Assembly (NCBI GenBank): GCA_018662365.1
Contig: JABJGH010000060.1
Span: 1-56,817 of the forward strand
Direction: 5' to 3'
DNA length: 56,817 nt
From: Chloroflexota bacterium
GTDB taxonomy: Bacteria; Chloroflexota; Anaerolineae; Anaerolineales; UBA11579
The notes under the pieces are model-generated. The model was given only the letters and a program-made list of their open reading frames with translations, searched no databases and was not told where the DNA came from. Position numbers and translations under genes: made by a program. Positions 16,660 to 25,877 of this stretch are shown here, piece by piece (the stretch's first letter is position 1; every line of letters begins with the position of its first letter).

Positions 16660-16902
16660 CTACTTTGATGAAGATATTCTGAGGATTCGACCCTTTAAGC
16701 TAGCTACCACCCGAACCGAACGTGGAAACTTCTTACCATTACTTTCCGCTACAGTTTTATAGGTCAGCTGAAAAGTTTTTTCAGCCTGCATTGATTTTGC
16801 TTGAGGGTTATTTTTTGTTATTATTTTTGGTTTACTTCCTGCCATATCAGGATATTTTTTGTAAACCTCACTGCTTATTTTTTTTACATATTTTTTATCC
16901 AT
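16660..16902 (-). CDS. Small basic protein coupled to ftsZ
   Basis: An 80-residue protein starting at the ATG of 16900-16902 (MDKKYVKKISSE). A GGAG element lies 7 bp upstream, and the ATG overlaps the ftsZ stop by 8 bp. A longer in-frame extension inside ftsZ is unlikely. The protein is very rich in Lys and Arg with few acidic residues. It has a predicted beta-rich second half (FQLTYKTVAESNGKKFP, SVRVVASLKGRILRIS). I do not recognise a family. Coupling to ftsZ suggests a division-related role, which is inference. Confidence 0.7.
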   Translation of the reverse strand: MDKKYVKKISSEVYKKYPDMAGSKPKIITKNNPQAKSMQAEKTFQLTYKTVAESNGKKFPRSVRVVASLKGRILRISSSK

Positions 16903-18076
16903 TGCTAACTCCATCAGCTCCATACCGATCTCTTTTTCGCATAAATGCGGGTATATCAAGGTCGTCTACCGCATGCGCCATAAGGGGGGTAGAAGCTAGG
17001 GTGATCGGGATAATCTGATCCTGTTCTTCAGGATAGATTTCCTCTTCATATAATTCTTCTTCCTTAATCATTGGTTTGGTTTCCATAGTCTTGCCCTGTA
17101 AGGCATCTTCCAAACTAGAAGCACCTAAACCGGTTACAACCAAAATAACTTGAGCACGATCCCCCATTCTTTCATCATTATTGAATCCGAGTACAACGTC
17201 GACATCATGACCGGCAGCTTCACGAATATAGTTTAAAGCTTCACTTACATCGAATAATGAAAGATCTTTTCCACCAGAGAAATTCACAATGATTCCTGCT
17301 GCATTTTCTAGGGAAACACTTTCCAATAAAGGATGATTTAATGCTTGGTTAATTGCAGTGAGTGCTTTTTCATCGCCCTGGCCCTGACCGATAGCCATCA
17401 AAGCGCCACCACCTAATTTCATCATTTGTCGAATATGAGCAAAATCAACATTGATCACACCCGGTTCGGTCACTAATTCTGCAATACCTTGAACAGCTTG
17501 CCTAAGTACGTCATCCGCTAATCGAAAAGCCACTTCGAGAGGGAGGTCTTTTGGTGCGATGTAGAGCAGTCGATCATTGGGAATCGCAATTAAGGTATTT
17601 GTATTGGGTCGAAGTTCCGTAAGTCCATCAAAGGCATTCTTTTGACGTTTGCCCATTTCAAAAGAAAACGGGGTGGTTACGACTGCGATCGTCACGGCAC
17701 CGACTGATTTAGCAATCTCTCCGGCGATGGAGATAGCACCTGTGCCGGTTCCGCCACCCATGCCAGCGGTCAAAAAGACCATGTCAGCACCTTCGAGAGC
17801 GTCTTTAATTTCCTTGCTGCTTTCCATGGCAGCCTTCATACCGATTTCGGGGTTACCACCCGCACCTAAACCACGAGTCAATTTCGGTCCAAGTTGAATT
17901 TTGACAGGGGCAAGGCTAGATTCCAATGCCTGATGATCGGTGTTCGCGACGATAAATTCTACACCTTTTAGGCCTAGCTCGATCATTCGATTGACTGCAT
18001 TACTTCCACCGCCACCCAATCCTAAAACTCTGATAACCGGTTGTTGAAATTGATTTTGTTTAGTTTCGATTGACAT
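16895..18076 (-). CDS. ftsZ: Cell division GTPase FtsZ
   Basis: FtsZ is the tubulin-like GTPase that forms the division ring. This 393-residue protein shows the full set: GLGGGGSNAVNRM near residue 19, the tubulin signature GGGTGTG at 107-113, the NTDHQAL and NVDFAHIR segments, and a C-terminal peptide LDIPAFMRKR like those that bind FtsA. The linker is short and acidic (EEELYEEEIYPEEQD). No ftsA, ftsQ or mur genes are nearby. Instead ftsZ follows a TIM-barrel gene by 8 bp and overlaps a small basic gene. Confidence 0.97.
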   Translation of the reverse strand: MSIETKQNQFQQPVIRVLGLGGGGSNAVNRMIELGLKGVEFIVANTDHQALESSLAPVKIQLGPKLTRGLGAGGNPEIGMKAAMESSKEIKDALEGADMVFLTAGMGGGTGTGAISIAGEIAKSVGAVTIAVVTTPFSFEMGKRQKNAFDGLTELRPNTNTLIAIPNDRLLYIAPKDLPLEVAFRLADDVLRQAVQGIAELVTEPGVINVDFAHIRQMMKLGGGALMAIGQGQGDEKALTAINQALNHPLLESVSLENAAGIIVNFSGGKDLSLFDVSEALNYIREAAGHDVDVVLGFNNDERMGDRAQVILVVTGLGASSLEDALQGKTMETKPMIKEEELYEEEIYPEEQDQIIPITLASTPLMAHAVDDLDIPAFMRKRDRYGADGVSNG

Positions 18077-18084
18077 ACTTCACC

Positions 18085-19443
18085 TCATATTGTTTCTAAT
18101 TGTGTTGCAATACTTGTGCCATTACCGATAATTCGGTGAACTTGACAACCTTTATTTCTTAATTGATCTTCAAAATCCTTTGAAAAACTTTGCTCATCCC
18201 CAATCATAGTGACTCGGCTGGCTTGGGAGGCTTCCTTATAGGAATACCCTACCGTAGGATGATATTTATTGATGAAGGGGAGAAGGGTATTGATGTTCCA
18301 ATCTGTGGTTTTCTCACCCAAATTGGGTAGCAGTAAATAATGACTGATATTCTCCACACACTTTTGTTTAGGTGGCTTGGTATTTATAGTTTTATCCTGT
18401 TTGCGGAGACCAGGATTACTCCCTTGAGAAGCCACTCGAGATTGAAAAGATTGGACAACGGGTAATGTCGTCCCGTTCGAGCGATACCAGGCATTTTTTT
18501 GTTCGGGATGGTCTTCACTTGTAGCTAATACCCAAAAGCAAGCAGCCAAGATATTATCTGGAATCGGTTCAAAAGTTGCCCCATCACGCATTGCTTCATG
18601 CTCGTTCGATAGAAATCTTGCCAATTGCAAATTCCTAAAATTATGGCTAATTTCATCCACTGCAGGCAACTGTTCATTTTGTTCATCCCCAATATTTGAT
18701 CCACAAGCAACCAGTAGTATAGGCAATTTTTTATTCAAAACTGCTTCAGAAATCGCGTTATACCAATCAAAGATCCTGAATCCCAAATGGTTCTCTTCAC
18801 CGTGGGGAGTGAAATATGGGCGAGCACCAACCCATCTTTCGGGTCCACCGGCGCCCCATCCAAAGGGTTGATTTCCGGCCCAGGCATAAGCCCCTAACAC
18901 CATGTTATTTAATAATTGAGTATTTCCACGACTCTTTATTCCCGTGAGGGCAGCTCTTAAAAATGCTGTATCCCAATAATCTCCACTAGGTTCAAGAGGA
19001 GGGAAGATAGGTGTAAGTCCATTTGAATAAATGAGATTTGCTAAGGGGAGGAAAATATCGAGAAATCGATCCACCAAACCCTTTTGGGTCCAGGAAGAAC
19101 TACCCCATTGTCCATGCATATTGGGTTTATCAAATAAGGATATGTGTTTAATACCCCATTTCTTGTACGATTGAAGCAATAGTTCCAATGAATTAATATC
19201 AATTTTTGAATCAATTTGTAAATTGAAATAGAGGATGGGCTGAATACCTTCATTAACTAGCCCGGTCACAAAGGCCTCAGGGATTGCTCGGTCGAGAGAG
19301 GCTTTCACGGACAGCCAATTTGCCCCTAAAGCTTTTAGTTCAGGTAGCCATTGGTTTAGATCACTATTCTTATAGTGATCCATATCTGGGTAATAATGAA
19401 AACCAATTCGGCCGTAGTTTATTTTTGTAGTGTCTGATTTCAT
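18085..19443 (-). CDS. TIM-barrel (glycosidase-like) protein with a possible cell-wall-binding tail
   Basis: The start is set at the ATG of 19441-19443 because an AGGAGA element lies just upstream; the result is 452 residues with no signal peptide. The first ~300 residues look like a glycoside-hydrolase-type TIM barrel: RIGFHYYPD, LGANWLSVKAS, IQPILYFNLQ, HISLFDKPN, LPILLVACGSN. The last ~110 residues include VTMIGDEQSFSKDFEDQLRNKG followed by HRIIGNGTSIATQ. That resembles the Cwp66-type cell-wall-binding repeat (V-E-x-Q-L-x-x-x-G ... R-I-x-G). Catalytic acids cannot be assigned with confidence. It lies 8 bp upstream of ftsZ. Confidence 0.6.
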   Translation of the reverse strand: MKSDTTKINYGRIGFHYYPDMDHYKNSDLNQWLPELKALGANWLSVKASLDRAIPEAFVTGLVNEGIQPILYFNLQIDSKIDINSLELLLQSYKKWGIKHISLFDKPNMHGQWGSSSWTQKGLVDRFLDIFLPLANLIYSNGLTPIFPPLEPSGDYWDTAFLRAALTGIKSRGNTQLLNNMVLGAYAWAGNQPFGWGAGGPERWVGARPYFTPHGEENHLGFRIFDWYNAISEAVLNKKLPILLVACGSNIGDEQNEQLPAVDEISHNFRNLQLARFLSNEHEAMRDGATFEPIPDNILAACFWVLATSEDHPEQKNAWYRSNGTTLPVVQSFQSRVASQGSNPGLRKQDKTINTKPPKQKCVENISHYLLLPNLGEKTTDWNINTLLPFINKYHPTVGYSYKEASQASRVTMIGDEQSFSKDFEDQLRNKGCQVHRIIGNGTSIATQLETI

Positions 19444-19559
19444 AAAATCTCCTAATAGTTGCAATAGACTAATTGCAAGGTTTATGCCATGGTATGAAAA
19501 TATTTCATTTTTCTCTCCTCAACACCAAGAAATCGCCTCTTTTAAGAAAAAACCTTCCC

Positions 19560-19567
19560 ATGCTATA
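19560..19567 (+). promoter_or_regulatory. Extended -10 upstream of the epimerase-like gene
   Basis: TGC-TATAAT lies 31 bp before the ATG, with no obvious -35 box at the usual distance. An AAGGA element lies between it and the gene. Confidence 0.5.
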
Positions 19568-19598
19568 ATGCAGCCTATTCGAAGGAAATTAGAAAATA

Positions 19599-20537
19599 AT
19601 GATATTAGTAACTGGTGGAACAGGGTTTATTGGCAGCGCTTTAATACGCCATCTTGTGGAAGAAGGCAGAAAAGTGCGGGTTTTATTGCGCCCCTCTTCT
19701 GATACCCCAAATTTGCCAACTGGAATCCCCCTTGAAATCGCCATTGGTAATATCTCAGATGAGAAAAATCTTCGATCTGCAATGATCGGGGTAGATACGA
19801 TCTACCATTTAGCAGGTGCAGAATGGCAGGGGGTAAGGGCAGATCTCAATGAAATTGAAATTACTGGAATCAAATCAATCCTAAAGGCAGCCCAAGATGC
19901 GGGAATCAAAAGGATCGTCTACATTAGCCATATTGGTGCAGATCGTGCCTCAGCATATCCAGTATTGAAGGTTAAGGGAATTACAGAAGAATTTATACGA
20001 AAAAGTGGCATCACGTATACGATTATTCGAAGTAGCTTAGTATTTGGCCCAAACGATCATTTTACAACTGCGCTTGCTAAATTAATGTCCTTATTCCCCA
20101 TATTTTTCCCTATTCCAGGCGATGGCCAAGTCATGTTCCAGCCGATTTGGATCGAAGACCTTGCAGCATGTTTATCTTGGAGTCTTGATCGAGAAGAAAT
20201 GAAGAATCAGACTTACACGATTGGCGGCCCAGAATTTATTTCCCTCTCGGAGGTTTTTCATAAAGTTGCAGATTCGGCAGGAATTCGTCGAAAGTTTTTC
20301 AGCCTCCCTCCAACTTATTTCCGATTAGGTGGCGTACTTTTAGAGTACTTTTTGCCCGGTTTGCCCTTGTCTGTGTATTGGTTAGATTATCTCTCAACAA
20401 GCCGTACTTGTGAAATTGATACGGTTTCTCGAATTTTCGGGTTATTACCTTCACGTTTCGAACAACATTTAGGTCATCTCAAAAACCAAAAATGGTTAAA
20501 ATTGGCTTTCAAAGATATGCGTTTTAGAAAAGGTTAG
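19599..20537 (+). CDS. NAD(P)-dependent epimerase/dehydratase-like protein (atypical SDR, NDUFA9 type)
   Basis: The 312-residue protein starts with a Rossmann nucleotide-binding motif, TGGTGFIGSALIRHL, and has the DTIYHLAG and VYISHIGADRASAYPVLKVKG segments of atypical SDRs. The classical YxxxK pair is not in its normal form, which is typical of the NDUFA9-like group. The C-terminal third is basic and hydrophobic and may contact the membrane or a quinone/lipid substrate. The actual substrate is unknown. It is followed by the acetyltransferase gene 7 bp downstream. Confidence 0.8.
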   Translation: MILVTGGTGFIGSALIRHLVEEGRKVRVLLRPSSDTPNLPTGIPLEIAIGNISDEKNLRSAMIGVDTIYHLAGAEWQGVRADLNEIEITGIKSILKAAQDAGIKRIVYISHIGADRASAYPVLKVKGITEEFIRKSGITYTIIRSSLVFGPNDHFTTALAKLMSLFPIFFPIPGDGQVMFQPIWIEDLAACLSWSLDREEMKNQTYTIGGPEFISLSEVFHKVADSAGIRRKFFSLPPTYFRLGGVLLEYFLPGLPLSVYWLDYLSTSRTCEIDTVSRIFGLLPSRFEQHLGHLKNQKWLKLAFKDMRFRKG

Positions 20538-20544
20538 AACAAAA

Positions 20545-21420
20545 ATGAAAAATATCGAGATTAAGGTGTTAGGTTCTCCCGAAGAATTAAGACAGGTGGA
20601 AGATTTACAAACTTTGGTTTGGGGGGGCAATGATGTGGTTCCTGCTCATCTAATGAAGGCAAGTGTCGATTCAGGGGGATTAGTATTAGGCGCTTATAAG
20701 AAGAAGGAAATGTTGGGTTTTGCATTTGGCTTCGTTGGCTTGCATGACTATGATGGGGAAACAGGAATTAAACATTGTTCCCATATGCTCGCTGTCCACC
20801 CTGAGTTTCAAAGTTCCGGAATTGGGTTCGTTTTGAAACAAGCCCAATGGAAAGTAATAAGAAAACAAGGATTAGAACTGATCACTTGGACTTACGACCC
20901 TTTAGAAAGTAAAAATGCTAAGTTAAATATTGCAAAATTGGGAGCCATTGCAAGAACCTACAAAAAAGAGTATTATGGCCAAATGAAAGATCAATTAAAT
21001 ACTGGCTACCCTTCTGATCGGTTTTTGGTTGAATGGTGGTTGAATTCTCAGAGGGCTTTGATGCGATTAGGTCAACGCTCCAAACCCTTGTCCTTGGCAC
21101 ATTATCTCTCTGGAAAGACGGAGATCATCAATACGGTTGAATGGGATTCAGATGGATTCCCGGTGCCCCACCAAGATCGAATGGATAAATTAGAAAACAA
21201 AGAAACCCAACCCAAATTGGTGATGTTCCAAATTCCAGCAGATATTCAATCCATAAAAAACACAAATAGAGAATTAGCCCATGAATGGAGAATGTATTCC
21301 CGATTAATATTCGAATTGTTTTTCAATCACGGCTATATAATTACTGATTTTGTTCATCAAAGCGGAAATCAAGCAGCTGGATATTATGTTTTCAGTCATG
21401 GAGATATTAAATTAGGATAA
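20545..21420 (+). CDS. GNAT-family acyltransferase (COG3375 type)
   Basis: The 291-residue protein has a GNAT fold in its N-terminal half: LQTLVWGGNDVVP, an acceptor loop, then SHMLAVHPEFQSSGIGFVLKQAQW, which contains the acyl-CoA-binding stretch. COG3375-like proteins commonly sit beside NSAR/OSBS enzymes. In characterised systems the GNAT partner N-succinylates amino acids. Here the NSAR/OSBS-type gene follows after 2 bp, so an N-succinyltransferase role is a reasonable inference. The C-terminal half is longer than a minimal GNAT and of unknown role. Confidence 0.8.
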   Translation: MKNIEIKVLGSPEELRQVEDLQTLVWGGNDVVPAHLMKASVDSGGLVLGAYKKKEMLGFAFGFVGLHDYDGETGIKHCSHMLAVHPEFQSSGIGFVLKQAQWKVIRKQGLELITWTYDPLESKNAKLNIAKLGAIARTYKKEYYGQMKDQLNTGYPSDRFLVEWWLNSQRALMRLGQRSKPLSLAHYLSGKTEIINTVEWDSDGFPVPHQDRMDKLENKETQPKLVMFQIPADIQSIKNTNRELAHEWRMYSRLIFELFFNHGYIITDFVHQSGNQAAGYYVFSHGDIKLG

Positions 21421-21422
21421 TC

Positions 21423-22529
21423 ATGAAAATTGAAAAAGTTAAACTCACGCATGTCAGAATGACCTTAAAGGCTCCATTCGAAACTTCATTTGGTGTGATT
21501 GATACTCGGGATAGCATCCTGGTTGAAGCATATTCCGATGGGGTAATTGGATATGGGGAATGTGTGGCGGACAGAGACCCGGGTTATGCATATGAAACTT
21601 CGGGCACGGCCTGGCATATATTAGAAGATTTTATTATTCCACAGGTCCTTGTGAAAACTTTTGAGGGTCCAACAGAATTCCCCGATTTAGTCTCTGGAAT
21701 AAGGGGACACCAGATGGCTAAGGCAGGCTTAGAATTGGCTTTATGGGATCTGCAAGGTAAGCAACAAGGCAATTCACTTAGTGAAATGTTGGGGGGCGTC
21801 AGAGATAAAGTGGACGTGGGGGTTTCTATTGGAATTAAATCTACCAAAGAAGAGTTATTGGAGGTTACAGCCAATTATCTTGATCTTGGTTATAAAAGAA
21901 TAAAAATAAAGATCAAACCGGGGAGAGACGTTGGGGATACCCAAGCTGTCCGTGGCGCCTACCCTGATTTGAAATTACAAGTGGATGCAAATTCTGCCTA
22001 TACCTTGGAAACAGCTGAAGCATTAATGCCTTTGGATGATCTGGGATTATTATTAATTGAACAACCCTTGTCGGAAGATGATCTCTGGGATCATAGAGTT
22101 CTTCAACAAAAATTCAAAACCCCAATTTGCTTGGATGAAAGCATTCACGATCCCCGTCATGCACGGCAAGCCTTAGAAATGGGCTCAACTAAAGTAATTA
22201 ATATAAAGCAAGGTAGAGTGGGGGGAATTACGCATTCTAAAGCGATCCATGACCTTTGCCAGGATCAAAATATCCCCGTTTGGTGTGGAGGAATGTTAGA
22301 GACCGGAGTTGGAAGGGCAGCAAATCTTGCCTTGGCAAGTTTACCTAATTTTAAATTACCAGGGGACATCTCTGCAACAGATCGTTATTATGAAGAAGAT
22401 ATCACCGAAGAAGTATTTATTTTGAATTCGGATAGCACAATAAATGTGCCCAAAAGTCCAGGATTAGGGATTTCGATTAATCAAGATGCAGTAGACCGAG
22501 TAAAACTAAAAACAATATCCTTACCTTAA
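21423..22529 (+). CDS. Enolase-superfamily N-succinylamino acid racemase / o-succinylbenzoate synthase
   Basis: The 368-residue protein has a capping domain (1-125) and a modified TIM barrel with the muconate-lactonizing subgroup catalytic set. Residues visible are Lys161 and Lys163 in RIKIKIKPG, metal ligands Asp188 (VDAN), Glu213 (IEQP) and Asp238 (LDES), and Lys262 (IKQG). This fits the NSAR/OSBS family, in which enzymes racemise N-succinyl amino acids, make o-succinylbenzoate for menaquinone, or both. No other men genes are present and a GNAT gene precedes it, so a D- to L-amino acid conversion role is favoured over MenC. The desuccinylase is not in the immediate cluster. Confidence 0.88.
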   Translation: MKIEKVKLTHVRMTLKAPFETSFGVIDTRDSILVEAYSDGVIGYGECVADRDPGYAYETSGTAWHILEDFIIPQVLVKTFEGPTEFPDLVSGIRGHQMAKAGLELALWDLQGKQQGNSLSEMLGGVRDKVDVGVSIGIKSTKEELLEVTANYLDLGYKRIKIKIKPGRDVGDTQAVRGAYPDLKLQVDANSAYTLETAEALMPLDDLGLLLIEQPLSEDDLWDHRVLQQKFKTPICLDESIHDPRHARQALEMGSTKVINIKQGRVGGITHSKAIHDLCQDQNIPVWCGGMLETGVGRAANLALASLPNFKLPGDISATDRYYEEDITEEVFILNSDSTINVPKSPGLGISINQDAVDRVKLKTISLP

Positions 22530-22623
22530 AATATCATAGCCTGCTTTCGTTTGCGCGTTCCTCTAGGCTCCTATATACTTTCCTTAAATAAGAAAAAAAA
22601 TACGAATAGGAACGTATGGGCTT

Positions 22624-23256
22624 ATGCGCACTTATGACATTACATTAACAATTTCCCCAGATTTGGTCGTTTGGCCTAGTGATCCCCAAGTAGAATTTAC
22701 GCGAACAGCAAAAATATCAGAGGGTGCAAATGCTAATGTTACCCATCTGAAGTTTTCTGCTCATACAGGTACCCATGTCGATGCACCCTATCATTTTGTG
22801 GACGATGGGGAAACAGTGGATAACCTTTCTTTAGATCTATTAGTAGGGCGAGCCTATGTTTTACATTTACCCGAAGCAGATCTAATCACGCTAGAAATGC
22901 TTAAAAATTCATCCATTCCCCCAAGAACTAAACGAGTTTTGTTCCGAACAAAAAATTCTGAAATTTGGAATAGCAATAGCACAATATTTCAAAAAGATTT
23001 TGTTTCTCTCTCGGCGGAAGCCGCAGAATATTTGGTGGCTAGGGGGGTCAAATTAATCGGAATAGATTATCTTTCGATTGCTCCCTTTGGAGATAGTGCC
23101 CCCACCCATAAGATATTATTAAAGGCGGGAGTGGTTGTAGTGGAAGGTCTTAACTTATCAGAGGTTTCTCAAGGCAGATACACACTATATTGTTTCCCTC
23201 TGAAACTTAAAGGCGTAGATGGTTCCCCTGCTCGTGCAGTTTTATTTGGCGTTTAA
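22624..23256 (+). CDS. Cyclase / kynurenine formamidase-like metal-dependent hydrolase
   Basis: The 210-residue protein has the PF04199 motif HTGTHVDAPYH (His47, His51, Asp53, His57), which binds one or two metal ions. Later segments include FVSLSAEAAEYLVARGVKLIGIDYLSIAP and a catalytic-type His in PTHKILL. Family members hydrolyse N-formylkynurenine, isatin or other cyclic or formamide substrates. No tryptophan-degradation genes are nearby, so the substrate is open. It is 94 bp after the racemase gene on the same strand and faces the reductase gene head-on. Confidence 0.87.
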   Translation: MRTYDITLTISPDLVVWPSDPQVEFTRTAKISEGANANVTHLKFSAHTGTHVDAPYHFVDDGETVDNLSLDLLVGRAYVLHLPEADLITLEMLKNSSIPPRTKRVLFRTKNSEIWNSNSTIFQKDFVSLSAEAAEYLVARGVKLIGIDYLSIAPFGDSAPTHKILLKAGVVVVEGLNLSEVSQGRYTLYCFPLKLKGVDGSPARAVLFGV

Positions 23257-23277
23257 TTTTCTTAGTAAACCTTTCTT

Positions 23278-24063
23278 CTATTCCCCAACAGTTTTCAAAG
23301 GTAACGCAATTCCCCCGTCGACATTGATAATCTGACCACAGATCATTTCTGCATCTGGTGAACATAGAAATGCAGCTACTTTTGCAATATCTTCTGGTTG
23401 GGTCAATCTCCCCACAGGCGTATTTACAGAGATCTTTTCCAATAAATTCTCATCTTGAAATGCAGAAAAATGTTTCATTACGTCTGTAGCAACGACCCCC
23501 GGTGAAATACCATTGACCACAATATTCTTTGGTGCTAATTCGACTGCTAAATACCGGGTTAACGCGTTTAGGGCAGCTTTTGAGGCTCCAACAACTACAT
23601 ATTCGGGTAATACTCGCTCAGCACCAGGACTCGTGATCGAAATAATCTTTCCACCGCTGCGCTTTTCCATTAGGGGCACTGCCAGTTGGGAAGCAAATAA
23701 AAAGGATTTGGCATTGATATCCATTGTCCAATCCCACCCCTTAGGTTTTTGCTCCATTGCCGTGCGGTTATACCCGGAGGCGGCATTGCTAATAAAGATA
23801 TCTAATCCCCCAAATTCCTTTTCAATGGTATTAAATAATTCCTCGATTTGAACGATCTCCCCCATATTCGCTTTGACTACTAGAGTTTTCCTGCCTAGGG
23901 ATTTAATCACCTCGGCAACCTTTTCAGCAGGCTCTCGGTTTCTAAAAAAATTGACCACAATGTCGGCACCATTTTTTGCAAAATGCAGGGCAATTTCTTT
24001 TCCAATGCCTCGGCCTGAACCAGTGATCAAAGCGATCTTATTATTAAAAACTCCAGACATCAA
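23278..24063 (-). CDS. fabL: SDR-family enoyl-ACP reductase, FabL-like
   Basis: The 261-residue SDR binds NAD(P)H through TGSGRGIGK (14-22) and NAASG (93-97). The catalytic Tyr155 and Lys162 are separated by six residues (YVVVGASK). This Y-x6-K spacing marks enoyl reductases such as FabL and FabI, whereas ketoreductases such as FabG use Y-x3-K. The segments WDWTMDINAKS and ALTRYLAVELAPKNIVVN also match FabL. It would reduce enoyl-ACP in fatty-acid elongation. It follows argS by 11 bp. Two adjacent Met codons make the exact start uncertain by one residue. Confidence 0.85.
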   Translation of the reverse strand: MMSGVFNNKIALITGSGRGIGKEIALHFAKNGADIVVNFFRNREPAEKVAEVIKSLGRKTLVVKANMGEIVQIEELFNTIEKEFGGLDIFISNAASGYNRTAMEQKPKGWDWTMDINAKSFLFASQLAVPLMEKRSGGKIISITSPGAERVLPEYVVVGASKAALNALTRYLAVELAPKNIVVNGISPGVVATDVMKHFSAFQDENLLEKISVNTPVGRLTQPEDIAKVAAFLCSPDAEMICGQIINVDGGIALPLKTVGE

Positions 24064-24074
24064 TTCTCCTGAAC

Positions 24075-25844
24075 TTACATTACATCTGGGATTGGAATAC
24101 CCAGAATTCTAAGACTGTTCGCAATGGAAGTTTTTGCTGCAGATACCAATCTTAGACGAAAATCTCTCATTTCTGGATCAGCCTTGAGCACCTGACAGGT
24201 ATTATAAAATTCATTAAATGTTTTCGCTAAATAGAAGGCGGCATTTGTGATCTGTAAGGTGCGATATTCATCGGCAGCTTTTTGAACTGTTGCAGGGAAT
24301 TGGGAGATCATCTCGATCAATTTTATTTCTTTTTCTTCCAAAGGATAGGTGGGCAAATGGCTTTTGGGTAAATCCAATTCCATTTTCTTTAGGAGACTAT
24401 TTGCCCGCACATATGCGTATTGGATGTATGGTGCTGCATGTCCATTAAAATCTAAGGCTAATTCCCAATCGAATGTGGCGATCTTGGTATTATCGCGGGC
24501 TAAAAGGGGATATTTTATTGCGCCAATGGCAATTTTCCTTGCAGTATCCTGTTGGGCATCGGTTGGCAAACCTGGGTTATGTGTCAAAGTTTCTTCAAGG
24601 GCACGTTGATTTGCCTCACGAATAAGATCCTCAAGGAGAACCATCGTCCCCTCACGGGAACTGACCGTCACATTGCCAGGTAAATTCACAATTTCATAAG
24701 GAAGGTGGAAAACCTTATCGGTCTTATCCCATCCCGCAAGCTCCAGAGTTTTGAAAACTTGCTTAAAATGCAAGGATTGCCTCACATCTACAACATAGAT
24801 CGATTTGTCTAGGTCATAGTCAACGAACTTTTTCTGGGCGAGAGCCAAATCCCATGCGCCGTATAATGCTGTGCCATCTGAGCGCATCAATACCAGCACA
24901 TGATACGTGTCTTTTTCTAATTTTAATAATTCATCTAGTTTAACCGCAACTGTATTCCCATCAGGTCTTTCATCTGTGGCAATACCCATTTCAATCACTT
25001 TTTCTACTATTTCCTTAGCTTGAATCTCCATATCGCTTTCAAAATAGAGTTGATCAAATTTTATGCCCATCAGATCGTAGATCTCGTTGAAACCTTCTAA
25101 GGACCAGTTTCTTGTTTTTTCCCATAATCCATAAATATCAGGATCCCGTGCTTCCCATTTAGAAAACATTTCGATGATCTCTTTCTCACCATTTGGATCT
25201 TCTTCGAGATTCTTATTGGACTCCGCATAGAGATCCCCCATCCAGCGGGTAACATCGGTTTTTGGTGGGTCTTCATCGTTATGAAACTTTTTGTAGTTCC
25301 AAATCCACTTGATCACATTTCGTCCGTAATCTCCAAAATAATTCGATCGAATGACCTCGTACCCGGCGAACTCTAATATATGGGCGAGGGCATCACCCAA
25401 CATCATGCTGCGCAAATGTCCCACATGCATCGCTTTATGGGTATTTGGCTGGGAAAATTCGATCATCAGTTTTTGATTTTTTGATTCTCCACGACCATAA
25501 TTCACCCCTAAATCATTTACTGTATCTATCACTCTGCGGCTAAATTCATCGGTTTTGAAAAAGAGATTGATATATCCTTTTACAGCTTCAATTCTTGAGA
25601 TTCCTTTTGGTTCCCCTAAAAATTCGGCAGCTTGCTCAGCAATTTTTTGGGCGCGCACCGGCACGACCACCTTTTTGCCGCTCCGAGCCTCAAGGGCGGC
25701 GATTTCAAAGAAAGAGGTGGATATGCCCCATTCTCCCGAAAAGGGGATCGCATTCCATTTCATTTTTTCTATTTGAGGGATTTTATTAATTTCTAGGAAT
25801 TTATTAATTTCTTTTTCAATATTGTCTTGTTCTTCGATAAACAT
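24075..25844 (-). CDS. argS: Arginyl-tRNA synthetase
   Basis: This class I synthetase of 589 residues charges tRNA-Arg. The N-terminal additive domain (about 1-115) is followed by the catalytic domain with the HIGH-type motif HVGHLR (after SQPNTHKAM). The KMSKS loop is the degenerate VSSREG, which is common in ArgRS. The C-terminal DALR anticodon-binding domain starts around 455 (HAAPYIQYAYVRANSLLKK) and ends at the conserved LGIPIPDVM. The FabL-like gene is directly downstream on the same strand. Confidence 0.97.
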   Translation of the reverse strand: MFIEEQDNIEKEINKFLEINKIPQIEKMKWNAIPFSGEWGISTSFFEIAALEARSGKKVVVPVRAQKIAEQAAEFLGEPKGISRIEAVKGYINLFFKTDEFSRRVIDTVNDLGVNYGRGESKNQKLMIEFSQPNTHKAMHVGHLRSMMLGDALAHILEFAGYEVIRSNYFGDYGRNVIKWIWNYKKFHNDEDPPKTDVTRWMGDLYAESNKNLEEDPNGEKEIIEMFSKWEARDPDIYGLWEKTRNWSLEGFNEIYDLMGIKFDQLYFESDMEIQAKEIVEKVIEMGIATDERPDGNTVAVKLDELLKLEKDTYHVLVLMRSDGTALYGAWDLALAQKKFVDYDLDKSIYVVDVRQSLHFKQVFKTLELAGWDKTDKVFHLPYEIVNLPGNVTVSSREGTMVLLEDLIREANQRALEETLTHNPGLPTDAQQDTARKIAIGAIKYPLLARDNTKIATFDWELALDFNGHAAPYIQYAYVRANSLLKKMELDLPKSHLPTYPLEEKEIKLIEMISQFPATVQKAADEYRTLQITNAAFYLAKTFNEFYNTCQVLKADPEMRDFRLRLVSAAKTSIANSLRILGIPIPDVM

Positions 25845-25877
25845 GGCTCACCCTTCAATTTTTTTTCACTATACCAT

